Position numbers and translations under genes: made by a program. Under the pieces are notes generated by a model that worked only from the letters and a program-made list of their open reading frames with translations, searched no databases and was not told the DNA's origin. A DNA stretch of 24,205 nt from assembly GCA_964390645.1 (NCBI GenBank), contig CAYMLL010000087.1, positions 1 to 24,205 on the forward strand. Reading direction: 5' to 3'. This DNA comes from CAYMLL01 sp964390645 (lineage in GTDB: Bacteria; Planctomycetota; UBA8108). The number at the start of each line of letters is the position of its first letter. Within the stretch, counting starts at the first letter, position 1. Below, piece after piece: positions 16,701 to 22,458 of this stretch.

Positions 16701-17938
16701 AACGGGAGCTCCCGTCGACACCGGGACACGTCATGGTCAGCCTCGCGCACGGACGAGGACGCGTCGTCCTCGTCGCATCGCAGAGCGGCAAGTTCCGGGT
16801 CTCGACGTTCGACGCGAAGAGCGGCGAGCCGCGATGGAGCTCGTCGGTCAACTGGGTGCGCCCCGACTACGGTGGCCACATGTCCCGGCCCGTCATCGTC
16901 GACCGCCGCATGTACATCGCGCCGGCGTGGTTCGACCTCGACACCGGCGAACGGGAGGACCGTCTCGTCTACGCGAAGTGCGGCACCTACAGCGCGTCGA
17001 AGAACACGATCTTCTGTCGCAGCGGCCACAGCGGTCAGATGTCGATGACGGACATGGACTCGTTCGAGGGAAGTGGCTGGGGACGCCTGCGGCCCGGCTG
17101 CTGGCTCAGCACCATCCCGTCGAACGGCATGGTGCTCGTTCCCGAGGGCGGCGGCGGATGCTGGTGCAGCATCTGGATGGAGACGTCGCTGGCTTTCGCT
17201 CCGCAGACGGTCCCGATGCCGACGGCGCGATCGCCGATCCGACGCTTCCTCCGCTCGACCCTGCTGGAGCTGACGAGCCCCGGTGACGGGGGGGCCATCC
17301 GCTTCACGCTCGACGGCACCCGACCGACCGCTGAGTCGGCTCTCTACGAGGGACCGATCCGGATCGACCGTCCGGTGACCGTCAAGGCTCGGCTCTTTCG
17401 AGCCGACCGCCGCCGCAGCCGCGTGACCGAGCTCACGTACTCGAGGGCCGGCAAGAATCTCGCGGCCGCCGCCGTCGCGACCAGCCCCACGCCCACGCTT
17501 CCCGGGGGCGACTACCTTCCCGGGTTCGTCACGGACGAGCAGGTCGTCCCGGCCAGGAGCGGCACGCGGGAGAACGGCACGTCGTGGGCGATCGACGGCT
17601 CGAAGGTCAACGACCACCGCGCCGAGCTGACGCTCCGCTGGGACGAGCCGGTCGAGGTCTCGGAGATCATCTACTTCGGTCGCACGGCCTGGCTGATCAA
17701 CGAGTGCTTCAAGGACTTCGAGATCCGGCTCGACGACGAGAGCGAGCCGGCGGCCGCTGGAGCATTCCGCCAGATGCACGGACCACAGCGGGTGTCGATT
17801 CCGAAGCGCACGGTGAGGCAGATCACGTTTCGGTTCCTCAGCTCGCACGGTGGGCCGAATCCGGGAACGGCGGAGATCCTCGTCTTCGAGGAGCCGGTGC
17901 CGGACGCGGAGCTCGCGCGTCTCCTCGACTGGGAGTGA
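13748..17938 (+). CDS. Giant exported PQQ-type beta-propeller protein with embedded methyltransferase-like domain, chitobiase C-terminal-like and discoidin-like domains
   Basis: A 1396-residue protein. Order, with approximate borders: signal peptide (1-23); PQQ/BamB-like propeller (25-425) with LDTRSGRELWRY and DGKLLWSF blades; a fibronectin-III-like domain (450-535, LTGLRRGRKYSYSIRAL); a methyltransferase-like Rossmann domain (560-715); a second PQQ-like propeller (725-1155); a chitobiase/HEX C-terminal-like domain (1160-1235, IRFTLDGTRPTAESALYEG); and an F5/8-type (discoidin-like) domain (1265-1385, ending PGTAEILVFEE). In the methyltransferase-like part LLHGGSRGRLALEL replaces the usual GxGxG loop, VICVDDDPDSV fits the acidic SAM-ribose motif, and LANLVVSDRLL fits motif IV. 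Similar propeller-methyltransferase fusions occur in Planctomycetota without known function. The start is fixed by GGAGGG five bases upstream. It probably acts in the periplasm or at the surface. Confidence 0.87.
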   Translation: MRRHLEGRPLVVLCLLISCDVRAEDWPTYRRDDRRSAVTTQELDAPKLEPAWTRRVSLPPQPAWHGPAQRDAYHDKTDLTPMRDYDLVAYPIVVGNRLYYGSTSDDAVHCLDTRSGRELWRYTTDGPIRIAPTWSDGKLYFGSDDGHAYCISADRGALLWSFSPTAGRRLVINNGRLISFWPVRGGVIVDPSAGQGGTAYFSASLLPWKESFLCAVSAASGKPLGDGRWVRRFAAREQRTFEGAMAASGDHLLVPQGRSWLLDFDRRTGEQRKKVQLSGAGCFVMAGEDGTVAGGGASRGANVGVANVRTTAKIISHGGARAMSIRGNVAYLISPEALHAHDRVAKKRLWRAAASSCFAHIVTANAVFVGGRDVVRAHDTSDGKLLWSFAVQGDAHGLAAADGALFVSTHDGVIQCFRPTATVDFKPALGSKEPGRPAKEKKVPEIEKIELESSPWVRFTTPDSAAVGWSTEQPSPTSLELRESGETGPATRIEKQAPATRHEVTLTGLRRGRKYSYSIRALVDGEPRLAGPFSIDTFFNYRPPAVDGASDGTRPSTPPGSSGLIAELVTDVLRIDRGIALLHGGSRGRLALELVRAGDLQVICVDDDPDSVRATRNLLAEAGVYGVRACALHVETLDDMPLPDGLANLVVSDRLLTRGGLSGSGTEIARVLRPGSPVVLGPLRREPDGRSVEPPRRSLESLGLVVEVASTRGGRWIVARRERQAGAGSWTHQYGTAANQAYAGETLGGVRRRENLEVQWIGRPGPRYLADRMVRKPAPLATNGRLFLQGLDRLIALDSHNGVPLWSLEIPGLRRFNLPRDCANYCADDSSVYVALRGECWRIDAATGKRSAVFPVVASPRADGPQDWSFIASDGAQLVGSATPRGSAYTGFQGKGAWYDKNGFEKVTSDSLFAVEKDSAGTRWSWDRGVIINSSVTLAEGAVFLLESRHPRVREHGSGILGLAELWQQLFLVALDSSSGKPLWERELPSTPGHVMVSLAHGRGRVVLVASQSGKFRVSTFDAKSGEPRWSSSVNWVRPDYGGHMSRPVIVDRRMYIAPAWFDLDTGEREDRLVYAKCGTYSASKNTIFCRSGHSGQMSMTDMDSFEGSGWGRLRPGCWLSTIPSNGMVLVPEGGGGCWCSIWMETSLAFAPQTVPMPTARSPIRRFLRSTLLELTSPGDGGAIRFTLDGTRPTAESALYEGPIRIDRPVTVKARLFRADRRRSRVTELTYSRAGKNLAAAAVATSPTPTLPGGDYLPGFVTDEQVVPARSGTRENGTSWAIDGSKVNDHRAELTLRWDEPVEVSEIIYFGRTAWLINECFKDFEIRLDDESEPAAAGAFRQMHGPQRVSIPKRTVRQITFRFLSSHGGPNPGTAEILVFEEPVPDAELARLLDWE

Positions 17939-18446
17939 GGCCCACGGCTCCAGCGGCGCCGCCATCCGCACGCCGCTGCGTCCGACCGGAACCGACCGGT
18001 CCGGCTCCGCGCTCCGCCGGGCCCGGCGTCCGTCCCTGCGGTCCGTGAGTTCCGGGATGGGCGCCACGGGGAGGGTCGATGTCCCCGGTGCGGCTCGACC
18101 CCGGGCTCCCGGTACGGGAGCGCGGCGCAAGGGCCCGGCCTTCGCGGCTTCGACCGCCCCGGCTCAGGAACGTCGCGGCTCGGGAAGACCCGTCGAGAGC
18201 CAGAAGGAGTATCGCCAGGACGAGATGCACCTGGACCGGTGCGGGATGACGCTTCTCCCCCCGGCTTGTCGTCTCTGCTTCCGCGGCGCACCTTCGATCG
18301 CGGCGATACTCCCGGACACAGCGTCGGTCGAGATGGTCCCCCGGAGGCTCCTTGCGGAATTGTCGTGGATCTTTGTCGTGGTCCCATCTACGGTAAGGCT
18401 CGCATTCACTTCTGACGGACGAACGAGAAGCCAGGGGGAGTCTTAC
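17939..18446. other. 508-base intergenic region between the giant propeller gene and the dockerin-like gene
   Basis: No supported gene. The left end holds hairpins listed as a terminator. The first 350 bases are GC-rich like the neighbours; the last 90 before the next gene are visibly richer in A and T. TTGTCGTGG occurs twice (18360-18368 and 18373-18381) shortly before the next gene, which may mark a regulatory site or part of a promoter. The region ends in the strong ribosome-binding site GGGGGAG six bases before the ATG at 18447. Confidence 0.45.
17951..18001 (+). terminator. Two consecutive hairpins after the giant propeller gene
   Basis: Twelve bases after the stop codon, CAGCGGCG (17951-17958) pairs perfectly with CGCCGCTG (17971-17978) across a 12-base loop. 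A second hairpin follows: GACCGG (17984-17989) with CCGGTC (17996-18001) across six bases. Position and stability suit transcription termination or 3'-end protection. No T run follows, so it is not a canonical intrinsic terminator. Confidence 0.4.
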
Positions 18447-19556
18447 ATGAACGCACCACGAACAAGCTCGCACCCGGTACTGATATTCCTCTTTCTGCTT
18501 GCAACCACCGGCCTCTTGCTGCTTGCAACCACCGGCGCTGTCGCCCAACGGGCCACTCTGGTACAGGAGGGCCCGGATACCTTGCGGGTCGACGTTAGCC
18601 ACGACAATCCGATTGTCGGTGTGGAGCTGGCTCTGGCCTTCGATCCGGACGCGCTCACAGTGCGGCGAGTCGATTCGCTGGTGACCAGCTACGAGGCTCT
18701 CCACGTCAATGTCCCCGCGGCCCAGACGGCGGCGTCTTGTACCCCGACTATCGGCGGAGTGGGGATAGCGCTCGTGACCGAGATCCCGGCTGCCGGTGGC
18801 GTGGCCCCCGTGGAGATTCCTTCCAGCGTCACACGGGTCTTGAGGATCACCTTCGACGGCCCGGGTTGCCACGGCATCACACCCGCGGCAGAGGGTTGCC
18901 TCTACCCGTCCAGCCCCCCCGGGGGCCGCGGGTATTTCCGGAATATTGTCACCGATACGAGCGGGAACTCCGTGAGCCTGACGTTCGATCGCGTCACTTT
19001 GGACAGCGAAGCTCCGTCGTGGGACGTCCCCCCCCCGGCGTCTGAGAGTGTTGTGGCTTCCGGGGACACGGTCACGTATTCACTTCCGTCCGCCAGTGCT
19101 ACCGACGGGTGCAGCAGTGGCGCTATCGTTTCCGTGGTGGATGCAGACGGAAGCACGTTCAGTCCCGGGGACGCGGTCACCTTGAATTGTGGCGCCACCC
19201 ACAGCTTCACGTACGTAGCCGCCGACGCGTTCGGCAATCTCAGCATCTCCCTCCCGCACGCAGTCGAAGTCGGGTGCACAGGGTTGCTACGAGGCGACAT
19301 CAATGGTGACGGATTCCACGACGTTTCCGATACCGTCTCCTTGCTGCTGTCTCTGTTCGGGGGCCTTGATGGACCGGAATGTATGGACTCCGCCGACGCG
19401 GACGACGACGGCCTTGTACAAGTCAACGACGCGATCTATCTCCTGAACTGGCGGTATTCCACCACCGGGTCGCCGCCTCCGGCTCCGTTTGTCAGCTGCG
19501 GCCCTGACCCGACCGCCGACTTGCTCGACTGCGTTTCCTCGCCGCCGTGCGTGTAA
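18447..19556 (+). CDS. Secreted cohesin-like / HYR-like protein with C-terminal dockerin-like module
   Basis: A 369-residue secreted protein. The signal peptide (about 1-34) contains a duplicated LLATTG segment and ends GAVAQ. Residues 36-170 resemble a cohesin-type beta-sandwich (VSHDNPIVGVELALAFDP, then VLRITFDGPG). Residues 190-277 resemble an HYR/immunoglobulin-like repeat (SATDGCSSGAIVSVVDADG, YVAADAFGNLS). Residues 282-368 are a dockerin-like double EF-hand with loops DINGDGFHDVSD and DADDDGLVQVND, then PPPAPFVSCG and cysteines at 312, 351, 362 and 368. Such modules bind calcium and mediate assembly or surface attachment. The start is supported by GGGGGAG six bases upstream. The gene has more A/T-ending codons than its neighbours. 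The CotH-like gene follows on the same strand after 402 bases. Confidence 0.87.
   Translation: MNAPRTSSHPVLIFLFLLATTGLLLLATTGAVAQRATLVQEGPDTLRVDVSHDNPIVGVELALAFDPDALTVRRVDSLVTSYEALHVNVPAAQTAASCTPTIGGVGIALVTEIPAAGGVAPVEIPSSVTRVLRITFDGPGCHGITPAAEGCLYPSSPPGGRGYFRNIVTDTSGNSVSLTFDRVTLDSEAPSWDVPPPASESVVASGDTVTYSLPSASATDGCSSGAIVSVVDADGSTFSPGDAVTLNCGATHSFTYVAADAFGNLSISLPHAVEVGCTGLLRGDINGDGFHDVSDTVSLLLSLFGGLDGPECMDSADADDDGLVQVNDAIYLLNWRYSTTGSPPPAPFVSCGPDPTADLLDCVSSPPCV
18495..18536 (+). repeat. Perfect 18-bp direct repeat (24-bp period) in a signal-peptide coding region
   Basis: CTGCTTGCAACCACCGGC occurs at 18495-18512 and again at 18519-18536. Because the period is 24 bases, eight residues of the signal-peptide core are duplicated in frame (LLATTGLL then LLATTG). 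The copies are identical, which suggests a recent duplication. Confidence 0.9.
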
Positions 19557-19958
19557 CGGCATGGCGACGAGTCGCGTCGGTGTCGCCTCGACGAGCCCGG
19601 CAGCGCCGACGAACCCGAACAGCCCGCCGACGCTGAGAGACGGGAGTCGAGAGTGGGTCGGTCCTCGTCCGCTCCATCCGTCTGCGGCGCTGCGTCGCCC
19701 CCACGAACATCGACCGCACGACGACCCGTGCTCGGGCGACGCCGGCGGGCTCACTCTCCTCTGAAGACAACAGAACGACAGCGAAAGGGAGCCGGTCCGC
19801 CGGGGCTCGTCGAGACCCGCGCAGCGAGCGCCACGAGCCGCAGCCGGGCGGCACGATCGGAATCGGCGGAACTTCCCTGACCGTGCGTGGTTTGATGAGG
19901 GACGCTCATCGTCTTCCACGTCCGATCCCATCGAAGCAGAATCCGGAGAGTCCGCGCC
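19557..19958. other. 402-base intergenic region before the CotH-like gene
   Basis: No supported gene; short frames on both strands are arginine-rich shadows. Seven bases after the dockerin-like gene, GGCGAC (19563-19568) can pair with GTCGCC (19582-19587) as a weak terminator-like hairpin without a T run. Near the right end there is a small inverted repeat, listed separately, and GGAGAG lies just before the TTG start of the CotH-like gene. Confidence 0.45.
19894..19910 (+). promoter_or_regulatory. Small inverted repeat upstream of the CotH-like gene
   Basis: GATGAG (19894-19899) and CTCATC (19905-19910) are perfect arms around GGACG, about 50 bases before the start codon. This could be an operator half-site pair or a leader hairpin. 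Six-base arms also occur by chance, so this is weak. Confidence 0.25.
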
Positions 19959-21644
19959 TTGAGTCCCGCCCGAATCGCCGTCGCCCTGACTTGCCTCGTC
20001 TTCTCCGCGGCGGCTCCCGCCGTCCAGGAGGCGCCACCGCAGACTCCGCCAGCGAAGAAAGAGACGAAGGAGATCTCGAACGACGCCTACTGGGCCGAGG
20101 TCCACTCCGGCAAGAAGGTGCCCGAGTTCCACTTCGTCGTCAGCGCACAGCAGTGGAAGACGATGCACCCGGAGCCACGACGGGATCGCCGTCCCCGGAG
20201 CCGTGGTCCCCGCGACCGTGATTCCGGGGAGCGGGGACCCCGCGACCGTGATTCCGGGGAGCGGGGACCCCGCGACGCCGAGCCCGGGGAGCGCGGTGGC
20301 AGCCCCCGACGCAGCCGCCCGCGGCCGCCCGGAGGCATGATGGGACCGGGGACGAAGTACACCTACGTCAAGGCCACGATGATCGTCGACGGCGAGCGCT
20401 TCAACGGCGTCGGCCTGCGGTTCAAGGGCAACTCGTCGTTCCGCTTCGCCGGCGACCGTCCCCGCAAGCCCTTCAAGGTGGACACGAACCGCTTCACCGA
20501 GGCGCTGCGTTTTCGCGGCCGCACCAAGCTGAACTTCTCGAACTCCTTCAAGGACCCCACCTACCTCAAGGAGAAGGTCGGCTACGAGGTGTATCGCGAG
20601 GCGGGACTGCCGACGCCGGGAGTCGGCTGGGTACGGATCTACCTGACGATCGAAGGCGAGCTCGAGAACGAACCTCTGGGTCTGTACGTGCTGGTCGAGC
20701 AGGTCGACGACGACTTCATCGAGACGCGCCTGGGAGGCGCGTCGAAGGACAGCCTCCTGATGAAGCCCGAGGGCGTGCGAGACCTCGAGTACCTCGGCGA
20801 CGACCCCGGGAGGTACGACGAGAGATACGACATCAAGGAAGGCAAGGAGAACCGGAAGCTGCTTCTGCGCTTCGCCGAGCTCCTGCGACTCATCGAGTCC
20901 GGCTCGGATGAGGAGTTCTCGCGGCGGATCGGCGAGCGGGTCGATCTCGAGAACGTCGCCGGGTATCTCGCGGCGACGGCGCTGCTGACGAGCCTCGACA
21001 GCTTCGTCGCCACTCCTCACAACTACTACCTGCTGGTCGACGCCGCCGACGGCAAGCTGAAGGTGCTGCCGTGGGACGTCAACGAGGCCTTCGCGACCTT
21101 CACCCTCGGACGCACGCCCGAGTCGCTGATGCGCTGGAACATCGAGCGTCCCTGGACGACGAGACGACGCCTTCTCGAGCGGCTCTTCGAGCTCGAGGGG
21201 TTCCGGGTGTCCTACCTCTCGAAGGTGCGGACGCTGCTGTCGACGTCGTTCACACGGCAGAAGCTCTTCGCGCGTCTCGACAAGCTCCGCGACGTCGTCG
21301 AGCCACACCTCGCGAACGATGCCTACGGCGAAGGCGTCGACGGCCTGGTGCGGGGTCTCGAAGGGAAAAGGGAGCTCGACGCGAAAAGGGGCCTCGACGC
21401 GGACAAGGGGCCGCCGCGACGGCCGCGCGAGGAGTCGCGGCCCGACCAGCGGCGAAGGCGACCTCGCGGCCGGTCGATCGCCGTCAAGACCTTCATCGAG
21501 GGACGCATCGACTCGGTGAGAAGGCAGCTGGCGGGCGAGGAGAAGGGCGAGAACCTCGAACGCCGCCGGCGTGGATTCCGCCAGGAACAGCGACGCCCGG
21601 AACAGCGACGCCCGGAACAGCGACGCCCGCAGCGGGACGACTGA
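19959..21644 (+). CDS. CotH-like (spore-coat kinase fold) exported protein with repeat-coded charged regions
   Basis: A 561-residue CotH-family protein; the family has an atypical protein-kinase fold, and Bacillus CotH phosphorylates coat proteins. Bacterial homologues outside Firmicutes are often secreted and uncharacterised. After a signal peptide (about 1-20) come a charged linker (70-120) containing three RGPRDRDSGE-type repeats, then the CotH core (about 130-460): GVGLRFKGNSSFR, KPFKVDTNRF, KLNFSNSFKDPTYLKEKVGY, GLYVLVEQVDDDFIE and the catalytic-region LKVLPWDVNEAF (about 368-379, where many homologues have WDxD). The C-terminus is arginine- and glutamine-rich with three perfect EQRRP repeats. 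The start is TTG with GGAGAG upstream; the next in-frame ATG would remove the signal peptide. Function here is unknown. Confidence 0.88.
   Translation: MSPARIAVALTCLVFSAAAPAVQEAPPQTPPAKKETKEISNDAYWAEVHSGKKVPEFHFVVSAQQWKTMHPEPRRDRRPRSRGPRDRDSGERGPRDRDSGERGPRDAEPGERGGSPRRSRPRPPGGMMGPGTKYTYVKATMIVDGERFNGVGLRFKGNSSFRFAGDRPRKPFKVDTNRFTEALRFRGRTKLNFSNSFKDPTYLKEKVGYEVYREAGLPTPGVGWVRIYLTIEGELENEPLGLYVLVEQVDDDFIETRLGGASKDSLLMKPEGVRDLEYLGDDPGRYDERYDIKEGKENRKLLLRFAELLRLIESGSDEEFSRRIGERVDLENVAGYLAATALLTSLDSFVATPHNYYLLVDAADGKLKVLPWDVNEAFATFTLGRTPESLMRWNIERPWTTRRRLLERLFELEGFRVSYLSKVRTLLSTSFTRQKLFARLDKLRDVVEPHLANDAYGEGVDGLVRGLEGKRELDAKRGLDADKGPPRRPREESRPDQRRRRPRGRSIAVKTFIEGRIDSVRRQLAGEEKGENLERRRRGFRQEQRRPEQRRPEQRRPQRDD
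20205..20294 (+). repeat. Three 30-bp tandem repeats in the CotH-like gene
   Basis: Units lie at 20205-20234, 20235-20264 and 20265-20294. Units one and two differ at one base; unit three differs at a few more. Each encodes a ten-residue RGPRDRDSGE-like segment, giving an alternating-charge, probably disordered linker between the N-terminal region and the CotH core. Confidence 0.92.
21585..21629 (+). repeat. Three perfect 15-bp tandem repeats at the 3' end of the CotH-like gene
   Basis: GAACAGCGACGCCCG is repeated without change at 21585-21599, 21600-21614 and 21615-21629. It encodes three EQRRP pentapeptides just before the C-terminal QRDD. The unit length keeps the frame, so copy-number changes would be tolerated. 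Confidence 0.95.
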
Positions 21645-21796
21645 GCGATCTTCAGGCGAAGAGAACCCCGCGTCGACGACGCACCCCGCTTCGAACGTGC
21701 GCGGGCGCCGCGAAACGAGTACACTCCGTGCCGGTGCGTGGGCCCCCTGTCGAGGTCGCGCCAGGAACTTCCGGATTTTGACGAGAGGTGATGCTG

Positions 21797-22150
21797 ATGC
21801 TCGTTCGAAGAGAGAACGCCTTCCAGATCGCGACGATCGCCGTGCTGGTGCTCGGGATCGGCCTGTGCGGCTGCAGCACCGACGGTCAGGGTGGCGCCGA
21901 CAAGGCCGATACCGCAGGCGCCGAGAAGGCGCTCAGCGCGGCCTCGATCGCGGCGCTCGTGAAGGCCGACGCGGCCGACGGCAAGGTCGACAAGGTGGTC
22001 TCGAAGTGCCTGACCTGCGGACTGGGGATGGACGGCAAGGCCGATCACTCCACGAAGGTCGGCGAGTACGTGCTCCACCTGTGCAAGGAGGGGTGCAAGA
22101 AGATGGTCGAGGCCGACCCGGAGAAGGCGCTCGCCAGCCTCCCGGAATAG
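21797..22150 (+). CDS. Small YHS/TRASH-like cysteine-containing lipoprotein
   Basis: A 117-residue protein. The N-terminus has a hydrophobic stretch ending in LCGC (Cys26), a plausible lipobox, followed by a Gly/Ala/Asp-rich linker. The C-terminal 50 residues show Cys71-x2-Cys74, GLGMDGKADH, YVLHLC (Cys96), EGC (Cys100) and an ending ADPEKALASL. This pattern resembles YHS/TRASH-type metal-binding domains, which end in a CxxxC pair and a DPEKY-like helix. Metal binding or copper/iron sensing outside the cytoplasm is an inference. I chose the ATG at 21797 because GAGAGG lies eight bases upstream; the GTG at 21788 and ATG at 21791 are too close to it. It stands alone, 152 bases after the CotH-like gene. 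Confidence 0.82.
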   Translation: MLVRRENAFQIATIAVLVLGIGLCGCSTDGQGGADKADTAGAEKALSAASIAALVKADAADGKVDKVVSKCLTCGLGMDGKADHSTKVGEYVLHLCKEGCKKMVEADPEKALASLPE

Positions 22151-22458
22151 ACGGGCTCTCACCGGCCGCCGGGGTCACCAAACTCGGGTCGATGTGCCGG
22201 GCCGCTCGCGACAGCTCGAGCACGTCAGCAGCACGCCCGGGACGCGGCCGCCCGGCCATCCGAATCGGAGCTTCTGACCCGGGGCCGTGATCTCCTTCTC
22301 CTCCTCGCTGTCGAGGGGTACGGCCGCAGGGGAAGTCGAGCCTCGTGCAGCTCGATCTCCTCTTCGCCGTCGAAGGTCCCGATTCCCGAAACGAGTGGTG
22401 ACGGCGGTTCGTTGATGGCCACGGGGAAAGCTCTGAACCGTCCGTCCTCCCACCTCGT
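22151..22458. other. 308-base region between convergent genes
   Basis: This stretch separates the lipoprotein stop from the stop of the dockerin/cytochrome-like gene. Most of it is covered by the possible small frameshifted gene on the minus strand described separately. I see no clear terminator with a T run for either flanking gene. On the minus strand, GAGGTGGGAGG lies just after the upstream stop and could serve as a ribosome-binding region, although it is about 25 bases from the GTG at 22422. Confidence 0.4.
22175..22422 (-). pseudogene. Possible small gene with a one-base frameshift (unrecognised product)
   Basis: Reading the minus strand from a GTG at 22422 gives acidic, protein-like sequence (GTFDGEEEIELHEARLPL) up to about 22318. 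That frame then turns arginine-rich and stops at 22225. The neighbouring frame becomes protein-like exactly there (LDSEEEKEITAPGQKL, then FGWPGGRVPGVLLTCSSC) and stops with TGA at 22175. The switch falls on a run of four C (plus-strand GGGG, 22315-22318). One extra C would join both parts into an 82-residue protein with a CSSC motif near its end. I do not recognise a family. It could be an assembly error, a true frameshift mutation, programmed slippage, or chance. It follows the dockerin/cytochrome-like gene on the same strand after 36 bases. Confidence 0.35.

Noticed and set aside
20205..20294. The 30-bp tandem repeat as a CRISPR array
   Set aside because: Units are contiguous without spacers and lie in frame inside the CotH-like gene.
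19287..21308. 673-codon minus-strand open frame across the dockerin-like and CotH-like genes
   Set aside because: It covers parts of two genes that are well supported on the other strand. Its apparent peptide repeats are the reverse reading of the 30-bp CotH repeats.
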